Of a stretch of DNA of 64,000 bases, positions 8,523 through 17,468 are shown one piece after another. Location of the stretch: assembly GCF_018861905.1 (NCBI RefSeq), contig NZ_JAHLDU010000005.1:186001-250000 (forward strand), written 5' to 3'. Below the pieces are notes generated by a model. The model was given only the letters and a program-made list of their open reading frames with translations. It was not told the DNA's origin and made no database searches. Source of the DNA: Clostridium sp. DSM 17811. Its GTDB lineage: Bacteria; Bacillota; Clostridia; Clostridiales; Clostridiaceae. Each line of letters begins with the position of its first letter. Within the stretch, counting starts at the first letter, position 1. A program made the translations under genes and the position numbers.

Positions 8523-9998
8523 ATGGATTTTATTAATGTAATCGAAAATTATTATACTACTAATAAAGTAGCCCATATTTATAAAAACAGTAATTTAACT
8601 TATAGCGAACTTAAAACAAAATCAGATTCACTTGCTGTAAATCTCATAGATTTATTTTGCAAAGACAAAACGCCTATAATAGTTTTTGGGCATAAGGATC
8701 ATTTAATGCTTATAAGCTTTTTAGCTTGCGCTAAAAGTGGACATCCATATATTCCAGTAGATATCTCGACTCCACTTACAAGACTTAAGGATATTTTAAT
8801 TATATCTGGTGCTAAATTAATTATAAATACATCAGATGACTTAGCTGATATTCCTGCAAATATAGTACTAAATAAGAGTGATTTAGAAAAAATACTATTA
8901 CAATATGAGAATAAAATACCCAATATAAGCTATAGGCTTAAGGGTGAAGATATTTATTACATAATCTATACTTCAGGAAGCACTGGCAAACCAAAGGGAG
9001 TGCAGATAACAAAAAAATGCATTCAAAGCTTCATTGATTGGAGTATAACTCTAATTAATGAAAAGGATAAAATATTCATGAATCAAGCACCTTTTTCTTT
9101 TGATTTATCTGTAATGGACACTTATTTATCATTGGTTTCTGGTTCAATACTATATAGTATTGATAAAGATATGATAGTTAATTTACCTGAACTTTTTGTA
9201 AATTTTAAATCTTCCGGGATTACAACCTGGGTCTCTACGCCATCTTTCGCAGAAATGTCTTTACAAAGTGAACAGTTTAACGAAAAATTATTACCTAAAT
9301 TGAACCAAATGTTATTTTGTGGAGAAACTCTTTCCAAGGAATGCGTAAAAAGATTGTTTGAAAGATTCCCTACAATTAAAATAATAAATTTCTATGGTCC
9401 AACAGAGGCAACAGTCGCAGTAACCGCAGTTGAAATAAAAAAAGAAATGCTTTTAAGTAAAGAAACTCTTCCAGTTGGATACGTGAAAAAAGACTGTGAA
9501 ATAAGCATAGAAGAAAATACAAATGAGATATTAATATTAGGCGATAGTGTAAGTATAGGTTACTTTGATGACCCTATATTAACAGAAAAAATCTTCTTTA
9601 ACAGCGAAATTTCTGGTGTAAAAAAAAGAGGATATAGAACAGGAGATAAAGGATATCTTGTTAACGGTCTATTATATTATGAGGGCCGAATAGATAATCA
9701 AATTAAACTTCATGGTTATAGAGTGGAAATTGAAGATATTGAAAATAATATAAGAAAACTTCCTTTTATAAAAAATGCAGTTGTAGTACCAATTATAGAA
9801 AGAGGCAAAATTAAATATTTAGCAGCAGCAATAATACTAAATGATACATTTGAAGGGAACATAATTCTCGTTGTTAAACATTTCTTAAGGGACCTATTGC
9901 CTTCATATATGATACCTCGTAAAGTAAAGGTAATAGAAGTTTTACCAATGAATGCTAATGGTAAAATAGATAGAAAAAAGATACTGGAGGAATTTTAG
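8523..9998 (+). CDS. dltA: D-alanine--D-alanyl carrier protein ligase
   Basis: 491 residues with GGGAGGA before ATG 8523. An adenylate-forming enzyme: P-loop YTSGSTGKPKG, FYGPTEAT, YRTGDKGY, the hinge GRIDNQIKLHGYRVE and the C-terminal catalytic lysine motif NGKIDRKK. Length and gene order match DltA, which activates D-alanine and loads it on DltC for transfer to teichoic acids, lowering negative cell-surface charge. dltB starts in the base after its stop. Its usual acceptor, DltC, is truncated in this operon. Confidence 0.95.
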   Translation: MDFINVIENYYTTNKVAHIYKNSNLTYSELKTKSDSLAVNLIDLFCKDKTPIIVFGHKDHLMLISFLACAKSGHPYIPVDISTPLTRLKDILIISGAKLIINTSDDLADIPANIVLNKSDLEKILLQYENKIPNISYRLKGEDIYYIIYTSGSTGKPKGVQITKKCIQSFIDWSITLINEKDKIFMNQAPFSFDLSVMDTYLSLVSGSILYSIDKDMIVNLPELFVNFKSSGITTWVSTPSFAEMSLQSEQFNEKLLPKLNQMLFCGETLSKECVKRLFERFPTIKIINFYGPTEATVAVTAVEIKKEMLLSKETLPVGYVKKDCEISIEENTNEILILGDSVSIGYFDDPILTEKIFFNSEISGVKKRGYRTGDKGYLVNGLLYYEGRIDNQIKLHGYRVEIEDIENNIRKLPFIKNAVVVPIIERGKIKYLAAAIILNDTFEGNIILVVKHFLRDLLPSYMIPRKVKVIEVLPMNANGKIDRKKILEEF

Positions 9999-11144
9999 AT
10001 GCTTCCTTATGGAGATTTTTTATATTTCTATTTAATGATTTTGGCCTTAATCCCGGCGATTATTGTTGGTTTACTTGGTAAAAGGATAAAGTGGTACGGG
10101 CTACCAGCGAGCTTACTTATGATTTATTTGATTTTTGGTAAATCGAAACAACAAGCTGAATACTTAATTTTGTTTTTTATAATGGAATTTTTATTAATTA
10201 TATTTTACAGCTTTATTGTAAAAAAGTTTAAACAAAGATGGTTACTTTGGATAATGATAGCAATAGGTCTATCACCATTACTGTACTCAAAACTGGGCAA
10301 TATATTTATACACAAAGAACTTGGATTTTTAGGAATTTCTTATTTGACTTTTAAAATTATTCAGATATTAATACAAATTTATGACGGGTATATTACTAAA
10401 ATAAATGTGTTTGATTTAGCCTATTTTATATTGTTTTTTCCAACCTTAAGTTCTGGTCCCATTGACCGTTCAATTAGATTTACGGAGGAAAGCAACAAGG
10501 TTATAACCTCCAGACAATATGTTGAATATTTAGGTGATGGAATATTTAAAATTTTACAAGGAGTAGGATATAAATTTCTGATAGGATTTTATATACAAAC
10601 GCATTTTATTAACGTAATCTTATTAAGACCACACACCTTATTAAATACGATTACATATATGTATTCTTATAGCTTTTATTTGTTTTTTGATTTTGCCGGT
10701 TACAGTTTAATCGCCATAGGTGTAAGTTACATAATGGGAATAAAAACACCTGATAACTTTAATCTTCCATTTATAAGTAAAGATATAAAAGAATTTTGGA
10801 ACAGATGGCACATGAGTTTATCTTTTTGGTTTAGAGATTTTATTTATAATAGATTCGTAATGACTGCCATTAAGAAAAAGTGGTTCAAGAGTAGATATAC
10901 AGCCTCCTACATTGGTTTCATGATAAACATGATAACCATGGGGCTATGGCATGGAATTCAACTTAATTATATTGTTTACGGTGCCTTTCATGGTGTTTTA
11001 CTCATAGCTACAGATTATTTTCAGAGAAAATCATTCTACAAAAAACATAAGAAAAAAGTTTATTTTAAAATTGCTTCAACTTTTTTAACCTTTAATTTGG
11101 TATGTTTTAGCTTTTTAATATTTTCGGGATTTTTATTTAAATAA
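9999..11144 (+). CDS. dltB: DltB, MBOAT-family D-alanyl transfer membrane protein
   Basis: 381 residues, starting directly after dltA with GGAGG inside the dltA end. A multi-pass membrane protein of the MBOAT family; the conserved histidine is in MGLWHGIQLNYIVYGAFHG, and KEFWNRWHMSLSFWFRDFIY is a typical DltB block. It is thought to move the D-alanyl group from DltC across the membrane towards DltD. Nothing looks damaged. Confidence 0.95.
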   Translation: MLPYGDFLYFYLMILALIPAIIVGLLGKRIKWYGLPASLLMIYLIFGKSKQQAEYLILFFIMEFLLIIFYSFIVKKFKQRWLLWIMIAIGLSPLLYSKLGNIFIHKELGFLGISYLTFKIIQILIQIYDGYITKINVFDLAYFILFFPTLSSGPIDRSIRFTEESNKVITSRQYVEYLGDGIFKILQGVGYKFLIGFYIQTHFINVILLRPHTLLNTITYMYSYSFYLFFDFAGYSLIAIGVSYIMGIKTPDNFNLPFISKDIKEFWNRWHMSLSFWFRDFIYNRFVMTAIKKKWFKSRYTASYIGFMINMITMGLWHGIQLNYIVYGAFHGVLLIATDYFQRKSFYKKHKKKVYFKIASTFLTFNLVCFSFLIFSGFLFK

Positions 11145-11158
11145 AAGGAGGAATTTAA

Positions 11159-11260
11159 ATGCGAGAATCAATTTACAATATATTAGAAGAAATTACTGGT
11201 GAGGACTTACGTGAAGAGAGTAATGAAAATTTATTTGACAGTGGGAGATTAGATTCATAA
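11159..11260 (+). pseudogene. dltC: dltC truncated at the phosphopantetheine serine
   Basis: An AGGAGG site precedes ATG 11159. The 33 codons read as the first helix and loop of a D-alanyl carrier protein and end NLFDSGRLDS, followed at once by TAA TGA. DltC proteins are normally close to 80 residues; the final serine here lines up with the serine that carries phosphopantetheine (D-S-L/M motif). Helices 2-4 are absent, and the stop overlaps the dltD start by one base, so the missing part was deleted rather than frame-shifted. As read, the product could not be a working carrier. A complete dltC elsewhere, or an assembly error, would change this view. Confidence 0.8.
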
Positions 11261-12459
11261 TGAAAAAGGTCATAACTTTTATTTGTTCTATTATTATCTG
11301 TTTTGGTTTTTTATTTTTTTATCAAAGGCATTACGAAGGTCTTATTTCAAAAAAATATTATAACGAGTTTGGAGAGAATTTAACTGATCATAAATTTAAA
11401 AGTCCGATACTTCAAAGCATGGGCGCAAGGCAGAATGATAATCTTTTTATGTTCGGTTCTTCTGAACTTGAACACACTATTGAATATTATACTCAACCCA
11501 TTAAATTTTTTAACGGCAAAAAAGCTGGTTTTCAAATTAATCTTATAGGAAAAGCAGGATATAAATCTTTAGTACATGCTGCTGATTTCGGAGCACTCGG
11601 ACATGAACTTAAGGGTCAAAAGGTAGTTTTCGTACTTTCCCCACAATGGTTTGTAAAAAAGGGTATTGATAAAAATACTTTTGAAGCCAATTCATCTGAA
11701 CTACAGGTATATGGATTTTTATTTAATAAGAATATAAGTTTAATTACAAAACAAGATTTTTCTAAAAGAATAGTGTTGATTTCTGGTAAAAATGGCAATA
11801 AGCACTTTGCTCTTATGCGAGAATACTGTTATCTTTATAGCAATAAGGACTTATTAACTACCTCAAAACGGTACTTAATGACCCCATATTACTGGCTAAG
11901 ATATGAACTATTAGTTTTAAAAGATGATATGAATAGCAATAAATATCTTAAGCTAGGTCCTAAACTTGCAAATGGTTTAAAACCAACGCATATAACTACT
12001 AACTGGAACGCAGAATTAAAAAAAGCTTCAAAAATTGCTAAGGCGAAGTCTACTAATAATGAATTTGGTATGGACAATAAAGTATATGAGCATGCATTTA
12101 AAAGAAACCCAGAAACAATAAGGGTATCTCCTAATAACAATTTATGTATAAACTCTCCAGAATATGAGGATTTCAAATTGCTATTAGACGTTTGCAAGGA
12201 TGAAGGAATTAAACCATTATTTTTAAATATCCCTGTAAATGGCAAGTGGTATGACTATGTTGGATATAATAAAAATGATAGACTAGCTTATTATAAAAAA
12301 ATAAATAATATGGTTAATTCTTATGGTTTTGAAGTTGCTGATTTTTCAAAATATGAAGATGAAAATTACTTTCTAATGGATAGTGCTCACATAGGCTGGA
12401 AGGGTTGGGTATATGTTAATGAAGCTATTGATAAATATTATAACAAAAATAAAAACTAA
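11260..12459 (+). CDS. dltD: DltD, D-alanyl transfer protein
   Basis: 399 residues; ATG 11260 overlaps the truncated dltC stop. An N-terminal membrane anchor (about 4-20) is followed by an extracytoplasmic SGNH-like domain with FGSSELEHT (catalytic serine at 67-68) and the late D-x-x-H block MDSAHIGWKGW. Known DltD proteins transfer D-alanine to lipoteichoic acid. A GGGAG at 11242-11246 inside dltC may serve as the ribosome binding site. The protein itself looks complete. Confidence 0.93.
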   Translation: MKKVITFICSIIICFGFLFFYQRHYEGLISKKYYNEFGENLTDHKFKSPILQSMGARQNDNLFMFGSSELEHTIEYYTQPIKFFNGKKAGFQINLIGKAGYKSLVHAADFGALGHELKGQKVVFVLSPQWFVKKGIDKNTFEANSSELQVYGFLFNKNISLITKQDFSKRIVLISGKNGNKHFALMREYCYLYSNKDLLTTSKRYLMTPYYWLRYELLVLKDDMNSNKYLKLGPKLANGLKPTHITTNWNAELKKASKIAKAKSTNNEFGMDNKVYEHAFKRNPETIRVSPNNNLCINSPEYEDFKLLLDVCKDEGIKPLFLNIPVNGKWYDYVGYNKNDRLAYYKKINNMVNSYGFEVADFSKYEDENYFLMDSAHIGWKGWVYVNEAIDKYYNKNKN

Positions 12460-12460
12460 T

Positions 12461-12565
12461 ATGATTTTTATGATAATTATTTATACTACTGTCATTTTAG
12501 GTTGCAGTTATTTGTTTTTATTTCAGTCAGATGTGAGAATTACTTATATATATAATCAGTTTTAA
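12461..12565 (+). CDS. dltX: DltX-like small membrane protein
   Basis: 34 residues starting one base after the dltD stop. One membrane helix is followed by the C-terminal ending ITYIYNQF. The ending resembles the conserved F-I-Y-N-x-F tail of DltX, the small membrane protein needed for D-alanylation in several Firmicutes, where dltX usually comes before dltA. Here it is the last gene of the operon and shorter than the usual 45-50 residues. There is no clear ribosome binding site, so it would depend on coupling to dltD. Confidence 0.6.
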   Translation: MIFMIIIYTTVILGCSYLFLFQSDVRITYIYNQF

Positions 12566-12611
12566 ATATATAATTTTTAAAGGTTGTATTTCGCATCTAC
12601 CAGTGAAACCC

Positions 12612-12655
12612 TTGACTGATATACATATGACATTTAGTATAGTAAATGTATGTAT
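12612..12655 (+). promoter_or_regulatory. Promoter and dyad before the BceR-type regulator
   Basis: TTGACT at 12612-12617 and TAGTAT at 12635-12640 are 17 bp apart. An imperfect inverted repeat (12621-12636 with 12643-12655, cores ACATTTA and TAAATGT) lies over the -10 box and could be an operator. Confidence 0.45.
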
Positions 12656-12679
12656 AAATAATGGTAAAGGAGGATTAGT

Positions 12680-13354
12680 ATGTATAAAATATTGATTGTA
12701 GAAGATGACCCAACTATATCAAGTATATTAAAAAATCAATTATGCAAATGGGGTTATGAGGCAGAAGTTATTTCTGATTTTAATAATGTTATAGATGAAT
12801 TTATAAAATATGATCCGCAGCTGGTGATTTTGGATATTACCTTGCCTTTTTATAATGGCTTTCACTGGTGTGTGGAAATCAGGAAAATATCAAGGATCCC
12901 AATAATTTTTGCGTCTTCCGCCAGTGATAATATGAATTTGATTATGGCTATTAATATGGGAGCTGATGATTTTATTGCCAAGCCTTTTGACCTAAATGTA
13001 ATAGTTGCAAAGATACAAGCTTTACTTAGGAGGACATATTCTTTTCAAGGACAAGTAAACATTTTAGAAAGTGATGGAGCTGTTCTTAATTTAGGAGAGC
13101 TGACGCTTACCTATAAGAATAATAAGTTGGATTTAAGTAAAAATGAGTTCAAGATATTACAGATTCTTTTAGAAAACAAAAACAATGTTGTTTCTCGTGA
13201 TAATATTATGAGGAAGTTGTGGGAAAGTGATAGTTTTATTGATGATAATACTTTAACGGTTAATGTAACTAGGTTTCGAAAAAGGCTAGAGGATGTAGGG
13301 CTTAAGGATTTTATTAGGACAAAAAAGGGCATAGGATATACAGTGGGTGATTAG
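12680..13354 (+). CDS. BceR-type response regulator
   Basis: 224 residues with AAAGGAGG before ATG 12680. Receiver domain with E8-D9-D10, phospho-acceptor D52 in LDITLP, and K in AKPFD; C-terminal OmpR-type winged helix (LSKNEFKILQILL, DNTLTVNVTRFRKRLE, KKGIGYTV). The gene order RR, short-loop kinase, ATPase, large permease is that of Bce/Psd/Lia-like peptide resistance modules. A TTACA-N4-TGTAA inverted repeat before the ATPase gene is its probable target. Confidence 0.93.
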   Translation: MYKILIVEDDPTISSILKNQLCKWGYEAEVISDFNNVIDEFIKYDPQLVILDITLPFYNGFHWCVEIRKISRIPIIFASSASDNMNLIMAINMGADDFIAKPFDLNVIVAKIQALLRRTYSFQGQVNILESDGAVLNLGELTLTYKNNKLDLSKNEFKILQILLENKNNVVSRDNIMRKLWESDSFIDDNTLTVNVTRFRKRLEDVGLKDFIRTKKGIGYTVGD

Positions 13355-13355
13355 G

Positions 13356-14372
13356 ATGAGAAAAAATTATGTATGGACTATTGCAATTTCCTATTGTATG
13401 GATAAAATAAAAACAATTATTAATTTTTTGATTTTTATAATGATATTTTTCATTGTATATTCGTTATATCATCTTCCAGTAGAGCCTATTTTATATGCAA
13501 CTTTACTAGCAGCTACATTAGCTTTTTTATTTAGTCTTTATGATTTTAAGGTATATTATGATAAGCATATGACTCTTCAAGATATTCTCAGTGGGATACA
13601 ATTTGAACTAGGTAAGCTACCAAAGGCTAAGACCTTAATAGAAAAAGACTACCAGGATATTATTACAACTATATATAAGGAAAAATCAGAAGTATTATAT
13701 AACACTGACAATAAATTAAGTGAGATGGTAGATTATTATACAATGTGGGCACATCAAATAAAGACCCCTATTGCTGCTTTTTCTATGATTATTCAATCTA
13801 TGCAGGCAGGTATAGAAAAAAAACTTATGGAGCAGGAGTTATTTAAAATTGAACAATATGTAGAGATGGTGTTGCATTATATAAGGCTAGGGAGTTTGTC
13901 CTCTGACTTAAAATTAGAGGTATATTCACTATATGACATTATTAGTCAAACCGTGAAGAAATATGCGACAACTTTCATATATAAGAAGATTTCACTAAAT
14001 TTGAAGGAATTTGATTGCAAGGTAATAACTGATGAAAAATGGATTACCTTTGTGCTAGAACAAATCTTATCTAATGCATTAAAGTATACAAAAGGTGGCA
14101 GCATTTCAATTTACATAGAGGGGGATTTAGAGAAAACCTTAATAATTGAGGATACTGGCATAGGAATAGCCTCTGAAGATATTCCAAGGGTTTTTGAAAG
14201 AGGTTTTACAGGGTATAATGGCAGAATGGACAAGAAATCAACAGGAATAGGATTATATTTATGTAAAGAAATTATTACAAGATTATCCCATAAGATATCA
14301 ATGACCTCAGAAATAGGAAAAGGAACAAAGGTAGCTATTGATTTTTCAACAGAAAAAATAAATATAGACTAG
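13356..14372 (+). CDS. BceS-type intramembrane-sensing histidine kinase
   Basis: 338 residues from ATG 13356, one base after the regulator stop; an in-frame GTG at 13347 is a weaker start. Two membrane helices (about 12-34 and 37-56) are almost adjacent, leaving no extracytoplasmic sensor. This is typical of kinases that sense through their BceAB partner. The phospho-acceptor box is MWAHQIKTPIAAF; the HATPase has EDTGIGI and STGIGLYL. It should phosphorylate the regulator at 12680 when the transporter meets its peptide antibiotic. Confidence 0.92.
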   Translation: MRKNYVWTIAISYCMDKIKTIINFLIFIMIFFIVYSLYHLPVEPILYATLLAATLAFLFSLYDFKVYYDKHMTLQDILSGIQFELGKLPKAKTLIEKDYQDIITTIYKEKSEVLYNTDNKLSEMVDYYTMWAHQIKTPIAAFSMIIQSMQAGIEKKLMEQELFKIEQYVEMVLHYIRLGSLSSDLKLEVYSLYDIISQTVKKYATTFIYKKISLNLKEFDCKVITDEKWITFVLEQILSNALKYTKGGSISIYIEGDLEKTLIIEDTGIGIASEDIPRVFERGFTGYNGRMDKKSTGIGLYLCKEIITRLSHKISMTSEIGKGTKVAIDFSTEKINID

Positions 14373-14374
14373 CC

Positions 14375-14388
14375 TTACATAAATGTAA
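14375..14388 (+). promoter_or_regulatory. Candidate BceR binding site before the BceAB genes
   Basis: TTACA-TAAA-TGTAA lies inside a perfect inverted repeat at 14373-14390. It fits the T-n-A-C-A, N4, T-G-T-A-A pattern known for BceR-like regulators. A TATAAT box follows at 14442-14447 with no good -35 box, as expected of an activator-dependent promoter. Confidence 0.6.
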
Positions 14389-14509
14389 GGTTAAAGAAGG
14401 AAGTGTAAGCTTAAGTTAAGGCAGAGCATTCCTTTTTTTTGTATAATTAATTTATAAGTTAGGAAATAACGTAAATCAATTTCTTGAAGTAAAAATTGGA
14501 GGGGTCATT

Positions 14510-15277
14510 ATGGTATTAGTAGAAGTTAAAAATTTAAAGAAGATATATTCAACAAGATTTGGGGGTAATAAGGTTCAAGCTTTAGATGATGTTTCATTTT
14601 CAGTTGAAGCTGGTGAATATATAGCTATTATGGGGGAATCAGGATCAGGTAAAACTACATTGCTTAATATATTGGCATCACTTGATAAGCCTACAAGTGG
14701 AGAAGTTTTATTAGAAGGGAAAAATATTGTGAACATAAAGGAAAGTGAAATATCTGCCTTCCGCAGAAATCATTTAGGTTATGTGTTTCAAGATTTTAAT
14801 TTACTTGATACCTTCTCTATAAAGGATAATATATTCCTACCACTTGTGTTATCAGGAAAAGACTATAAAGAAATGGATAGCAGACTACAACCAATTGTAA
14901 ATAAGCTAGGAATCAAAGATATATTAGAAAAATATCCTTATGAAGTATCAGGAGGACAAAAGCAAAGGGCAGCAATAACCAGAGCTATTATTACAAATCC
15001 AAAATTAGTTCTTGCAGATGAGCCAACGGGTTCATTAGATTCAAAGTCCGCAGGGGAGATTCTGAAATTATTCTCAGCTATAAATAAATCTGGTCAAACT
15101 ATTCTTATGGTTACACATAGTACAATAGCTGCAAGCCATGCTAGTCGTGTACTTTTCATAAAGGATGGAAAGCTATTTAACCAAATTTATCGTGGAGCTA
15201 TGAGTAATGATGAAATGTATCAAAAAATTTCCAATACACTAACTCTGTTAACTACAAGAGGTGGTGAAAATGAATAA
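14510..15277 (+). CDS. BceA-type ABC transporter ATPase
   Basis: 255 residues with TTGGAGG before ATG 14510. Walker A GESGSGKTT, Q-loop FQDFNLLD, signature VSGGQKQR, Walker B LVLADEPTGSLD and the switch histidine VTHS are all present. Length and position match BceA-type ATPases, which work with one large permease to free the target of cell-wall-active peptides. The gene overlaps the permease start by eight bases. Confidence 0.94.
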   Translation: MVLVEVKNLKKIYSTRFGGNKVQALDDVSFSVEAGEYIAIMGESGSGKTTLLNILASLDKPTSGEVLLEGKNIVNIKESEISAFRRNHLGYVFQDFNLLDTFSIKDNIFLPLVLSGKDYKEMDSRLQPIVNKLGIKDILEKYPYEVSGGQKQRAAITRAIITNPKLVLADEPTGSLDSKSAGEILKLFSAINKSGQTILMVTHSTIAASHASRVLFIKDGKLFNQIYRGAMSNDEMYQKISNTLTLLTTRGGENE

Positions 15278-17252
15278 TTCATTTTATTTCAAATTTGCTA
15301 AGACTAATTTAAAGAAAAACAGTAAAACTTATTTACCATATATATTAGCTTGTATAAGTGCAATCATTATCTTTTACACCATGGATTGTATAGTATTAAA
15401 CGAAGGACTAGATAAGATTAGACATGCAGAAAGATTAAAAATGATTCTGAAATTTGCAGTTAAAGTCATTGGTCTATTTTCTATAGTATTTCTATTTTAT
15501 ACTAATAGTTTCTTAATAAAGAGAAGAAAGAAGGAAATAGGTCTTTATAATGTGCTTGGAATGGAAAAAAAGCATATTGCAAAAGTTCTTTCTATTGAAA
15601 CGGTAATAGTAGCTGCGATTAGCTTAGTCTTAGGTATTTTAGGTGGAATTATAGTCGGAAAATTAATATTTTTAATATTAATAAATTTAATGAAACTGGA
15701 TATTACTATTTCATCTTCATTTTCAATATCAGTGCCAGCAATAACACAAACTATAGAATTATTTAGTATAATTTTTGTAGCTATTTTAATAGGAAATCTT
15801 CTACAAGTTAAGCTTACAAATCCTATTGAATTACTAAAAGGTGGGCAAAAAGGGGAAAAAGAACCAAAGACATCTTGGATATTAGCTATTTCTGGTGTTA
15901 TTGAATTAGCTGTTGGGTATGGCCTTGCCATTAATTTAGAATCACCATTGAAAGCATTTGTTATATTTTTTATAGCAGTAATTTTAGTTATTGTTGGAAC
16001 CTATAGTACTTTTACAGCTGGAAGTATAGCGTTTTTGAAGACATTAAAGAAAAATAAGAAGTTTTTCTACAAAACAAAGAATTTTGTTTCAGTATCTGGA
16101 ATGATCTATCGTATGAAGCAGAATGCTGTAGGTCTGGCTAATATTTGCATTTTAAGCACAGCTGTATTACTAACAATATCAACAACTGTCGCTTTATATG
16201 CTGGACAAGAAAGCAGCTTAAAAATTACTTATCCATTAGATGTAGCAATAACTATAAGAAATACAACAGCTAAAGAAAAGGATAGCGTATCAAATATGAT
16301 AAAAGAAGAAGCTGCTAAAAGTAATGTAACACTAAAAAACCAAGTAGAATTTGATAATAAAGAATTAATGGCATCACAAAATGAAAACTCATTCAAAATT
16401 GCTAAAGCAGATGTATCTGTTATGAGTGATATAAAAAGTATAAAGATTTATACCTTAGGAGATTATAATAAAATGGAAGGTAAAGCTGTGGCTTTAAAAG
16501 ATAATGAAGTACTTATCTTTTCAGTAGGTAAGGAATTTAATTATGATTCTATTGTTTTAAATGATAAAAAGTTTAAAGTGAAAGACAAACTTAATAAAAT
16601 AAAGATAGCGAATAAAAATAAAAACAATATAATAGATGAATATAGAATTGTAGTTAAGGATATGAACACATTAAAGGATACCTATGAAGAAAAAAATGTC
16701 AAAGAATTAGAAACTGCGGATGATAGTATTGCATTTAATATTGATGGTAATAAAAAAGATATTATAAAATTCTGTGATTCATTAAAAAGCCATGTAAATG
16801 CTATGAAAAACAGTAATTTTCAAAGTATTTATACAGACAGAGAAGATTTTTATATACTTAATGGTGGATTCATATTTATTGGATGTTTTTTAGGGCTATT
16901 ATTCACTATGGGAACGGTTTTAATAATTTATTATAAGCAAATTTCTGAAGGGTATGATGATAGCGAAAGATTTAAAATCATGCAAAAGGTAGGTATGAGC
17001 AAGAAAGAGGTTAAAAATACTATAAACAAGCAAATACTTATGGTGTTTTTCCTTCCACTAGCAGTAGCAGCAATCCACATTGCCGTTGCTTTCAACGTTG
17101 TATCTAAAATACTATCTTTGTTTGGTCTATATAGCAACAGTACATTAATACTTGCAATAGCTGGCACTGTTGTAATTTTTGCAGTGTTATACGCTGTAGT
17201 TTATGGATTGACAGCCAAGACTTATTATAAAATTGTGCAGCAAGAAAATTAG
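15270..17252 (+). CDS. BceB-type ABC transporter permease
   Basis: 660 residues from ATG 15270, preceded by GAGGTGG; the in-frame GTG at 15261 falls within that site. Ten predicted membrane helices with a large extracytoplasmic domain between helices 7 and 8 (roughly residues 310-520), the hallmark of BceB proteins, which bind the peptide or its lipid II complex. Loop QKVGMSKKEVKN matches the partial permease at the window start. It forms the sensor and pump of this module with the kinase at 13356. Confidence 0.93.
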   Translation: MNNSFYFKFAKTNLKKNSKTYLPYILACISAIIIFYTMDCIVLNEGLDKIRHAERLKMILKFAVKVIGLFSIVFLFYTNSFLIKRRKKEIGLYNVLGMEKKHIAKVLSIETVIVAAISLVLGILGGIIVGKLIFLILINLMKLDITISSSFSISVPAITQTIELFSIIFVAILIGNLLQVKLTNPIELLKGGQKGEKEPKTSWILAISGVIELAVGYGLAINLESPLKAFVIFFIAVILVIVGTYSTFTAGSIAFLKTLKKNKKFFYKTKNFVSVSGMIYRMKQNAVGLANICILSTAVLLTISTTVALYAGQESSLKITYPLDVAITIRNTTAKEKDSVSNMIKEEAAKSNVTLKNQVEFDNKELMASQNENSFKIAKADVSVMSDIKSIKIYTLGDYNKMEGKAVALKDNEVLIFSVGKEFNYDSIVLNDKKFKVKDKLNKIKIANKNKNNIIDEYRIVVKDMNTLKDTYEEKNVKELETADDSIAFNIDGNKKDIIKFCDSLKSHVNAMKNSNFQSIYTDREDFYILNGGFIFIGCFLGLLFTMGTVLIIYYKQISEGYDDSERFKIMQKVGMSKKEVKNTINKQILMVFFLPLAVAAIHIAVAFNVVSKILSLFGLYSNSTLILAIAGTVVIFAVLYAVVYGLTAKTYYKIVQQEN

Positions 17253-17260
17253 ATAATAAA

Positions 17261-17306
17261 TTGGAGGAGCTAAATCAAATTTTAGTTGCTCCAATAATTG
17301 TTTTTT
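17261..17306 (+). terminator. Rho-independent terminator after the BceAB genes
   Basis: Imperfect stem between 17261-17274 and 17281-17294 (TTGGAG / CTCCAA at the base), followed by a T run at 17301-17306. Confidence 0.75.
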
Positions 17307-17406
17307 GTGAAAATTATGGATAAAAGTATTTTAAAGGTACCGCACTGCCTCTACCAGTAAAAACCTCAAATAATTATATAACTGCTAAGGTCATTTTTAA
17401 TAAAGT

Positions 17407-17435
17407 TTGACAATTATAGCATCAAGTATTAAAAT
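17407..17435 (+). promoter_or_regulatory. Promoter of the MarR gene
   Basis: TTGACA at 17407-17412, 17 bp spacer, TAAAAT at 17430-17435: close to the sigma-A consensus. The operator at 17437-17450 begins one base further on. Confidence 0.75.
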
Positions 17436-17436
17436 T

Positions 17437-17450
17437 GTTAGTATACTAAC
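17437..17450. promoter_or_regulatory. MarR operator 1
   Basis: The perfect palindrome GTTAGTATACTAAC covers the likely transcription start of the marR gene. The same outer half-sites, GTTAG and CTAAC with four bases between, recur at 17955-17968 before the exporter genes. Confidence 0.65.
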
Positions 17451-17468
17451 ATAATGGGGAGGCGTTTT

